Below, piece by piece: positions 57,890 through 64,000 of a stretch of DNA of 64,000 bases (within the stretch, counting starts at the first letter, position 1; each line of letters begins with the position of its first letter). The stretch covers positions 186,001-250,000 of the forward strand of contig NZ_BPQX01000011.1 of NCBI RefSeq assembly GCF_022179525.1, given 5' to 3'. Source of the DNA: Methylobacterium persicinum (lineage in GTDB: Bacteria > Pseudomonadota > Alphaproteobacteria > Rhizobiales > Beijerinckiaceae). A model generated the notes under the pieces. It saw only the letters and a program-made list of their open reading frames with translations. It did not search any database and had not been told where the DNA came from. A program made the translations under genes and the position numbers.

Positions 57890-58138
57890 ATGAGCAATGT
57901 CCTGCCCTTCCGCCCACGTCCGGCCGTCACCTCCCTCGCCCGTTGCGAGGTCGTGGCCGTCGCCGGAGACCTCCTCACTCTGCTGGAGCAGCTTGAGGAT
58001 GTGAGCGCCCGCGCCTCCGCCACGGGCCGTCCGCCGATCGAGGTCGAGCGGACTGTCCAGCACCTGCTGGACGCGATCTCTGCCGTCGAGCGCGCCCTCG
58101 ACTGCATCGGAGAGGGCGAGCAGGTCGCCCCAGCCTGA
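57890..58138 (+). CDS. Small hypothetical protein
   Basis: 82 residues from the ATG at 57890, preceded by GAAGGGGTGGC. It is mostly helical (GDLLTLLEQLEDVSARASA and VERTVQHLLDAISAVERAL), suggesting a small helical bundle or coiled coil. No signal peptide and no family recognised. Confidence 0.6.
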   Translation: MSNVLPFRPRPAVTSLARCEVVAVAGDLLTLLEQLEDVSARASATGRPPIEVERTVQHLLDAISAVERALDCIGEGEQVAPA

Positions 58139-58199
58139 CCGGAACCTCCTATTCCCGCATAGGTTGTAGCGGCATAGCGGCACAACCGGAGCGGGGCGG

Positions 58200-58805
58200 A
58201 TGCCATCACGGACGGCAAGGGCGGCGTGTATCGCCGCGATCGCGATCGTCGCCTGCGGCACGGTACAGGTGGTTCAGGCCCATGCCGCGGAAGGCGGCTT
58301 CCTCGAGATGCTGTTTGGCGTCCATCCGGCGCCAGCCCCCCAGGCGCAACTCCCCGTCCCCACGTCGGCGTTCGCCGGCCAGCCGCGACATGTGGGATAT
58401 GGGCGCCACAAGCTGAAGACGCGCTACGCCGCCCTTCCGGTGCGCATCCATGTCAGCGAGCGGCAGACACCCCTCGACATGAGCGCCGGGCCGGCCGCAG
58501 CCCTTCTGCGCGACGAGACCCTCCGCCCCGGAGACATCGTGATCTTTAAGACCGGAGCGCAAGTCTTCGCGGGCAAGAACGGGCGTCCTCATACGATGGA
58601 CGATTTCGAGCCGGTCCGGCAATCGGCGATGGTGGATCCAAAGACCCGCAAGCTGCTCGCCGGCATGACCCAGCCGTCTGGGGCGCTGCCCGCGAACGAG
58701 GCCCGCCGGATGGTCGCGCGGATGCGCAAGACCGCCCCCGCCCCGGTCGAGGTGGCCAAGTCCGCCGAGATCCGGGTGATCAGCCCGTGGCGGACCACGC
58801 CCTGA
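58200..58805 (+). CDS. Exported hypothetical protein
   Basis: 201 residues with a signal peptide (CIAAIAIVACGTVQVVQAHA). The body contains ETLRPGDIVIFKTGAQVFAG and QPSGALPANEARRMVARMRK but no recognised domain. Its stop is next to the end of the convergent polysaccharide export gene. The Gly-Asp-Ile-Val-Ile-Phe segment hints at a small beta domain. Confidence 0.65.
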   Translation: MPSRTARAACIAAIAIVACGTVQVVQAHAAEGGFLEMLFGVHPAPAPQAQLPVPTSAFAGQPRHVGYGRHKLKTRYAALPVRIHVSERQTPLDMSAGPAAALLRDETLRPGDIVIFKTGAQVFAGKNGRPHTMDDFEPVRQSAMVDPKTRKLLAGMTQPSGALPANEARRMVARMRKTAPAPVEVAKSAEIRVISPWRTTP

Positions 58806-59384
58806 TCAGAAGAAGCGCTCCTTGACGACGATCGTGTCGCCGGGGCGAACGGCATAGGTCATCGGCACGATGCCGGAGACGAGGCCCGACGGGGTGGTCC
58901 GCGTCAGCACCGCGTAGTCGCGGGCGGCACGCGGACCGAAGCCCGCCGCGATGGCCACCGCGGTCTCGACGGTCATGCCGTTGACGTAGGGGTACTGGCC
59001 CGACGTCGTGACTTCGCCGAGGATGTAGAAGGGCCGGTAGGCGTCCATTTCGACGGTGACGTGCGGCTCGCGGACGAACCCCGACGAGAGTTTGCCCTCG
59101 ATCGCCCGGGCCGCCTGCCCCGTCGTCTGGCCGCCGACCGGAACCGCCCCGATGAGCGGCATCGCGATCTTTCCTGCCCCATCGACGGTGTAGATGTTCG
59201 ACAGGTTGTCCTGTCCGAATACGATCACCCGGAGTCGGTCCCCCGCCGCCAGGGTGTAGCGGGCACTGATCGAGCCGGTACCCGTGGCATCAAGTTCGCG
59301 GGTCCGGAAATCCGGGCGGAGACAGCCGCCGAGAGCCAGACTGGTGCTGAGTGCGAAGATGAGTGCGCGCCGGTTCATCACCAT
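58806..59384 (-). CDS. Polysaccharide biosynthesis/export lipoprotein (Wza-like)
   Basis: 192 residues with a lipoprotein signal (ALSTSLALGGCLRPD). The Poly_export domain starts at YTLAAGDRLRVIVFGQDNLS and is followed by SLBB-like sequence YILGEVTTSGQYPYVNGMTV and YAVRPGDTIVVKERFF. It should form the outer-membrane exit channel for exopolysaccharide. It is divergent from the Wzc-like gene, sharing a 180-base control region. Confidence 0.9.
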   Translation of the reverse strand: MVMNRRALIFALSTSLALGGCLRPDFRTRELDATGTGSISARYTLAAGDRLRVIVFGQDNLSNIYTVDGAGKIAMPLIGAVPVGGQTTGQAARAIEGKLSSGFVREPHVTVEMDAYRPFYILGEVTTSGQYPYVNGMTVETAVAIAAGFGPRAARDYAVLTRTTPSGLVSGIVPMTYAVRPGDTIVVKERFF

Positions 59385-59566
59385 CGCCGTCCTGTGAAAA
59401 CGATAGGGTCGGCAATACGTGGGTAAGGTTAACGAACTCTATGCGACGCAAACTTGCCGCTGGAGAGAATTCGCGGGGGGCTTAACCCTCGATCAACCTT
59501 AACGCTTTCAAATGCGGCAAGCGGTTTCGCCATGGATCGCAACACTTCCGCTTTGAAGAGCTTCCC

Positions 59567-61864
59567 ATGTCCCGGATCAGAATGCGCTCAACCCCCTCCG
59601 CATTCCGGGCGGCGCGGCGCCCCGAGGGCGTGACGGTCGCGCAGGTCCCGCAGATACTGCGCAGGTCCCTTGCCTGGATCGTCGTACCGACTGCCCTCGT
59701 CGCCGTCGGCGCGGGCGTTTTCGTGAACGTCGTGCCGCCGCGCTACACGGGCGAGGCGAAGGTGATCCTGGAGAGCCGCGAGACCGCTTTCACGCGCACG
59801 GCGCAGGAGCGGCCGGACCCCAGCGCCCTCATCGACGATCAGGCCGTGGCGAGCCAGGTCCAGGTGATGATGTCGCGGGACATCGCCCGGGAGGCGATCA
59901 AGCGGCTCAAGCTCGTGGGCAACCCCGAATTCGATGCGACGGCCGACGGGATCGGGCCGGTGCAGCAGACGCTGATGCTGCTCGGCATCGGGCCCAATCC
60001 CCTCGACCGCCCGGCGGAGGACCGGGTCATCGAGGCCTATTTCGATCATCTCCTCGTCTATCCCGCCGGCAAGTCGCGCATCATCACCGTCGAGTTCCGC
60101 TCGCGGGACGCCGCCCTCGCGGCGGAGGCTGCCAACACCATCGCGCAACTCTACATTGCTTCCCTGGAAGCCGACAAAGTCGACACGGCCCGCTCCGCCT
60201 CCACTTGGCTCGGGGGCAACATCACGGCGTTGCGCCGCCGGGTGGCGGAAGCCGAGGCGAAGGTGGAGGCTTATCGGGCCAAGCATGGCCTCGTGGCTAC
60301 CGCCGGGGTGGCCGGCCAGCCGCTCACCGCGCAGCAGCTCGGCGAATTGTCGAGCCAGCTGTCGCAGGCCCGGGTCCTGCGCGCGGACATCGCCGGCCGG
60401 GTCGCCGCGATCAAGGACCTGCTGAAGGACGGTCGCGCCTACGAGATCACCGACGTCGCCAACAACGAGATGCTGCGCCGGACCATCGAGAACCGGATCA
60501 CGGTGCGGGCACAGCTCGCCCTCGAATCCCGCACGCTCCTGCCCGCGCACCCGCGGATCAAGGAACTGAAGGCCCAGCTCGAGGATCTCGACGCGCAGAT
60601 CAAGAACGCCGCCGACCGGGCGGTGCGCATCCTGGAGAACGATGCCAAGATCGCCGACGCCCGGGTCGCCAGCCTGCAAGCCGCCGTGGACGGCCAGCAG
60701 GACGTGGTGGTGAAGGGCAATGCCAACGAGATCGAGCTTCGTGCCCTGGAGCGCGAGGCCAAGGTGCAACGCGAGCAGCTCGAATCCTATCTCGGCCGCT
60801 TCCGCGAGGCCTCGGCCCGCGACGCGGAGAGCGCCACCCCGGCCGATGCGCGGATCGTGTCGCGGGCGGTCACGCCGAGTGTCCCGTCCTTCCCGAAGAA
60901 GCTCCCGATCGTCGGCTTCGCAACCCTGGTCGCCCTGCTCCTCGCCATCGGCGGCGTTCTCGCCCGTGCCCTCCTGGCGGAGCCCGGCCGGGCCGCCCTC
61001 GCCCCGGAGAAGAGGCGCACCGGAGAGGACAAGACCGTGGAGGCCGTCTCGCCCGCCGACTCCGCCAACCCGTTCCTGCTCCCCGAGGCGATGCCCGCGT
61101 CGAAGTGGGTGGCGCCGGCAGAAAGCGTGGCCGAGGCTCCGGTCGAGGCGGCTCCCATCGCCGACGAGGCTGAGACCATCTCCGTCAGCGACGGCGCCCC
61201 GGAAACGGCCACCGCCGAACCCGTCACCGCCCTTGCCAACGGTTTCGACCTCGCGCCGCTCCTCGCGCGCCTGTCGCAGCGTCCCGTCATCTCCGGGGCG
61301 CCGGACGGTCGGCTCGTCGTCCTGATGGAGACCGAGGGGTCCGGGATGGACGGTCTTGCGGATGCCCTGGCGCACGCCTTCGGACGGTCGGGCAGCGTCC
61401 TCGTCGTGGATGTCGGCGGCCCCGCCTCGGCCGCGGGCGAACCCGGCTTCACCGACGTCGTCGGAGGGGATGCGGATGTCGTCGCGGCGATCCGGGCGGA
61501 CGGTCCCGGCGGGGCGCATCATGTCGCCGCCGGCCTCGCCCCGTCCGAGATCCTCTTCGACGAACCCGAGGGTATGGCCTTCACTTTGGAGGCCATGGCT
61601 GAAGCCTACGCGTGGGTGATCTGCCGCCTGCGCCCGCAGGCCGATGCCGCCGAGATGCTCGGCCTCGTAGCGACCCTGGCGGACAGCGTCGTGATCGCCT
61701 CCAACGCCGACCCATCCGACGACACGCTGGCCGACCACTATGCCACCGCCACGGAGGCCGGCGCCGGGCAGGTCCTGATCGCCCAGGACAACCCGAAGGT
61801 CATGCCGTTCCGCGACGAGGAGATCGGCGGCGGCTTCATCGAGTTCCAGCTCAAGGCGGCCTGA
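59567..61864 (+). CDS. GumC/Wzc-like polysaccharide co-polymerase with degenerate kinase domain
   Basis: 765 residues. A Wzz-type N-terminal membrane domain (AWIVVPTALVAVGAGVFVNV) is followed by GNKV-like and long coiled-coil segments (~200-450) and a second membrane helix (FATLVALLLAIGGVLARALL). The C-terminal ATPase-like domain (~560-765) keeps the fold pattern VLVVDVGGPAS and LADSVVIASNADPSDDT but lacks a P-loop: the expected GxGKS/T site reads METEGSGMDGLAD. There is no Tyr-rich tail. It probably controls chain length without tyrosine kinase activity. Confidence 0.85.
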   Translation: MSRIRMRSTPSAFRAARRPEGVTVAQVPQILRRSLAWIVVPTALVAVGAGVFVNVVPPRYTGEAKVILESRETAFTRTAQERPDPSALIDDQAVASQVQVMMSRDIAREAIKRLKLVGNPEFDATADGIGPVQQTLMLLGIGPNPLDRPAEDRVIEAYFDHLLVYPAGKSRIITVEFRSRDAALAAEAANTIAQLYIASLEADKVDTARSASTWLGGNITALRRRVAEAEAKVEAYRAKHGLVATAGVAGQPLTAQQLGELSSQLSQARVLRADIAGRVAAIKDLLKDGRAYEITDVANNEMLRRTIENRITVRAQLALESRTLLPAHPRIKELKAQLEDLDAQIKNAADRAVRILENDAKIADARVASLQAAVDGQQDVVVKGNANEIELRALEREAKVQREQLESYLGRFREASARDAESATPADARIVSRAVTPSVPSFPKKLPIVGFATLVALLLAIGGVLARALLAEPGRAALAPEKRRTGEDKTVEAVSPADSANPFLLPEAMPASKWVAPAESVAEAPVEAAPIADEAETISVSDGAPETATAEPVTALANGFDLAPLLARLSQRPVISGAPDGRLVVLMETEGSGMDGLADALAHAFGRSGSVLVVDVGGPASAAGEPGFTDVVGGDADVVAAIRADGPGGAHHVAAGLAPSEILFDEPEGMAFTLEAMAEAYAWVICRLRPQADAAEMLGLVATLADSVVIASNADPSDDTLADHYATATEAGAGQVLIAQDNPKVMPFRDEEIGGGFIEFQLKAA

Positions 61865-61895
61865 TCGGTCGACGAGGACGAAGAACCGGCGGCGG

Positions 61896-63053
61896 TCACG
61901 CCCGCCGACGGAGGATCGAACGGATCCGCGAGGCGGCGGCGAAGAGGCGGGGATCGCCCTTCACCTGTCGCTTCAGCCGTATCAGCCCGGTGCGCACCAG
62001 GGCAAAGGCGTGGCCGCGGATTGTCACGGGCCACACGGTCTCCACCAGGGTGATCGTCTCGTCGCAGATGCTCGCCTTGTAGCGCGCCTCGCCGATGCCG
62101 AGATCGAAGGCGAGCCGTCCCCGCCCAGTTTGCTCCTTCACGAGGTGATGGAGCAGAAGGTCTCCGGGGCTGAACCGGGCGATCTCCGGGTCGGCCTCGA
62201 ACGAGGTCATCATCCCGCTGTAGCGCGTGGCGTTCACCGCGCCGCCGAAAACCGCAAGGATCCGGCCCGTCTCGACCACCTGCAGGACGTGGATCTCCAC
62301 CGCCGGATCGGCCCCGGAGGCCGCCCGTTCAAGGAACCGGCGAACCGCCTCCGGCGCGTAGGGATCGCGGATGCCCATGCCGGCGAACCGCGCGGCCTTC
62401 TGCAGGTAGAAGGCGGACAGGAAGGCACGGGCCTCCTCGCCGTCCCCGGCCCTGCGATACGCGATCGGGCCGAGGGCGTCCGTCAGCCGCTTCTCCTTGG
62501 AGCGCAGCTTCTTGCGGGCATCCGCACTGAAGACGCGCTTGATGGTCGATTCCGGGTCGGGCCCGAGGACGAGACCATAGGCGTTGCTGGCCGCCGCCTC
62601 GCCCCCAAGGGCGAGGGGGTTCGGCGTGCCCTCCCAGATCTCCGGCTGGTGCGCAAAGGAGAAGGCGTCGATTCCGGCGCTGGCGGCCGCCGACAGCAGG
62701 GCTGCACGGACCTCCGCAGACGGCACCGCGGCGGCATCCCGGGAGAAGACGGGCAGGTGGAAGTTGGCGTGCGTGTCCCCCACCGTGCAGGCCAGGGTGA
62801 GGCCCCGTCGCCGCCGGACCACCAGAGGCAGGAGCAGGCGCATCCGCCCGGCCTGATCGCAGAGGATCGCGACGCGGGCGTCGTCCGCTTCGCCGGTCTC
62901 ACGCAGATAGGCGGCGATCCAGTCGATGCGCTGATAGGGCGTGAACAAAGAATCCGCGGACGCCTCCGCGGAGCGCCAGAGGCCCTCCGCCGCGTCGAGG
63001 CCCGGCAGGATGGTGGCGGTCAGCGTCGGCCGCAGGCCGGACGTGATCCTCAT
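61896..63053 (-). CDS. CelD/BcsL-like GNAT acyltransferase (exopolysaccharide locus)
   Basis: 385 residues from the ATG at 63053, preceded by GGAAAGG. The double-GNAT CelD/BcsL family pattern is visible: SLFTPYQRIDWIAAYLRE, the LRSKEKRL basic region, and FSPGDLLLHHLVKEQTGRG followed by FDLGIGEARYKASICDE. Members acylate sugars or transfer groups during exopolysaccharide synthesis. It is convergent with the Wzc-like gene and divergent from the polysaccharide deacetylase. Confidence 0.85.
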   Translation of the reverse strand: MRITSGLRPTLTATILPGLDAAEGLWRSAEASADSLFTPYQRIDWIAAYLRETGEADDARVAILCDQAGRMRLLLPLVVRRRRGLTLACTVGDTHANFHLPVFSRDAAAVPSAEVRAALLSAAASAGIDAFSFAHQPEIWEGTPNPLALGGEAAASNAYGLVLGPDPESTIKRVFSADARKKLRSKEKRLTDALGPIAYRRAGDGEEARAFLSAFYLQKAARFAGMGIRDPYAPEAVRRFLERAASGADPAVEIHVLQVVETGRILAVFGGAVNATRYSGMMTSFEADPEIARFSPGDLLLHHLVKEQTGRGRLAFDLGIGEARYKASICDETITLVETVWPVTIRGHAFALVRTGLIRLKRQVKGDPRLFAAASRIRSILRRRA

Positions 63054-63307
63054 GGGCCCCTTTCCGGCACTCCGTTCAACCGGGCCGTGTACGATCGCCG
63101 CCATCGCTCCCTCCGCCCAGGGTCCCTCCACCGGGGCTCTCCGATCTGAGGCAGGGGGCCTGAAGCGCGAGTTTACCAAGGGCCGCCCCTCCCCCGTTAC
63201 CCGGTTGCAATCGCGCGGTTTGGGTAATGCAAAGTTGCGGGATTTTTTACGTGCCCGTTCGACAGTCGGCTCAGGCCGGGATGTCCCGGCGGCCGGACGT
63301 CCCCCCA

Positions 63308-64000
63308 ATGCTGTCCCCGCGCTCCAAGCACCGGATGTTCGAGGCGGGATTTCGCGCGGTGCGCGCTACGGGCGCCGACCGCTGGCTGGCTCCGGCGGCC
63401 CAGGGCCTCGGGGTGATCCTCACGTTTCACCGGGTCGACCCCTCGCCCCCGGACGCCTTCGCGCCGAACCGGCTTCTGTCGATCACCCCCGACTTCCTGG
63501 ACGCGACGTTGACCGAACTCGATGCCCGCGGCTTCGACGTGATCGGCCTCGACGAGGTGCCGGATCGGCTGAGCCGCCGGGATTACGGGCCGCCCTTCGC
63601 GGTGCTCACCTTCGACGACGGCTACCGCGACAACCTCCTGCACGCGCGCCCGGTGCTGGCGCGGCACAGGGTGCCCTGGACCCTCTTCGTCACGAGCGAC
63701 TTCGCCGACGGTCGCGGCCGCCTGTGGTGGGTGGAGCTGGAGCGGGCCATTGCCCGACTCGACCGGGTTCGGGTCGTGGTCGGCAAGCGGAGCGTCGACC
63801 TTCCGGCCCGCAGCCCTCAGGAAAAGGCCCTGGCCTTCGACGCCCTCTACCGCGACCTGCGGGCCGGCAGCGAGGAGCGCCTGCTCGACGGGATCGCCGG
63901 GCATTGCCGGGAGGCCGGCCTCAACCCCGGCCTCGTCGCGGGCGATCTGTGCCTCGGCTGGGACGAATTACGCGACCTTGCCGCGGATCCGGCCGTGACC
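63308..64000 (+). CDS. Polysaccharide deacetylase, N-terminal part (runs off window)
   Basis: The frame from the ATG at 63308 (MLSPRSKHRMFEAGF) stays open to the window end, giving at least 231 residues. The NodB-type deacetylase motif 1 is VLTFDDGYRDNLL, preceded by GVILTFHRVDP. This family removes acetyl groups from polysaccharide sugars using Zn or Co. It belongs to the exopolysaccharide locus. An ATG 9 codons later is an alternative start. Confidence 0.87.
   Translation, partial: MLSPRSKHRMFEAGFRAVRATGADRWLAPAAQGLGVILTFHRVDPSPPDAFAPNRLLSITPDFLDATLTELDARGFDVIGLDEVPDRLSRRDYGPPFAVLTFDDGYRDNLLHARPVLARHRVPWTLFVTSDFADGRGRLWWVELERAIARLDRVRVVVGKRSVDLPARSPQEKALAFDALYRDLRAGSEERLLDGIAGHCREAGLNPGLVAGDLCLGWDELRDLAADPAVT

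Noticed and set aside
59425-59515. AAGGTT/AACCTT inverted motif and CTTAA pair in the exopolysaccharide divergent region
   Set aside because: The CTTAA copies are 17 bases apart, not 11, so they do not match the response-regulator box. The short inverted motif is too weak to call.

Overview
The window is GC-rich alphaproteobacterial chromosome, most likely from a Methylobacterium/Methylorubrum-type organism. This is inferred from base composition, the gyrB product, a Rhizobiales-type exopolysaccharide locus and a Kelly-Friedrich sox cluster; no ribosomal RNA or tRNA gene is present to confirm it. Roughly the first 46 kb look accessory: stress, defence and sulfur gene blocks interleaved with four decayed genes and a possible insertion-sequence end. 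From gyrB (46.3 kb) onward the gene order looks like stable housekeeping chromosome.

Defence block (1-13.0 kb): after the tail of a nucleotidyltransferase-like gene come three tightly packed genes for a TerB_N/TerB_C protein, a DUF2791 (BrxD-like) ATPase and an Lhr-like DExH helicase. This is the composition of the Shango anti-phage system. They are followed on the same strand by an AddB-like PD-(D/E)XK nuclease and an AddA-like UvrD helicase-nuclease that overlap by one base, suggesting an extended system with a dedicated DNA end-processing pair.

Sulfide block (13.8-17.8 kb): a BigR/SqrR-type ArsR repressor, a promoter covered by AT-rich palindromes, two YeeE/YedE membrane proteins, a TSUP anion exporter, a Blh-type persulfide dioxygenase and a rhodanese. 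Together they would sense, oxidise and export reduced sulfur.

Redox block (18.2-23.7 kb): a QseBC/PmrAB-like two-component system diverges from dsbD, a DsbA/ScsC-like oxidoreductase and an L,D-transpeptidase. A direct repeat CTTAAG-N5-CTTAAG lies in the divergent region, and a second copy stands in front of the exported DsrE operon at 28.6 kb, so one regulator may tie these units together.

Thiosulfate oxidation block (23.7-40.8 kb): soxX-Y-Z-A-B and soxC-D on the minus strand, a SoxH-like metallo-hydrolase, soxW, soxV, soxS, soxR and soxT. Associated exported proteins are a pentapeptide-repeat protein, a thioredoxin, a solute-binding protein and two DsrE proteins. A truncated cytochrome c and a frameshifted solute-binding gene lie among them.

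Mixed accessory block (40.9-46.3 kb): a decayed DUF4365 gene, a DUF2235 hydrolase, a small four-cysteine protein, a phosphoribosyltransferase-GNAT fusion and a small unknown protein, ending at an 11-bp inverted repeat beside gyrB.

Core block (46.3-64 kb): gyrB, an aldo/keto reductase, a glyoxalase II-like hydrolase, a large c-type cytochrome, PBP1A, several small Methylobacterium-like unknowns, and an exopolysaccharide locus (export lipoprotein, Wzc/GumC-like protein with a degenerate kinase domain, CelD-like acyltransferase, polysaccharide deacetylase running off the window end).
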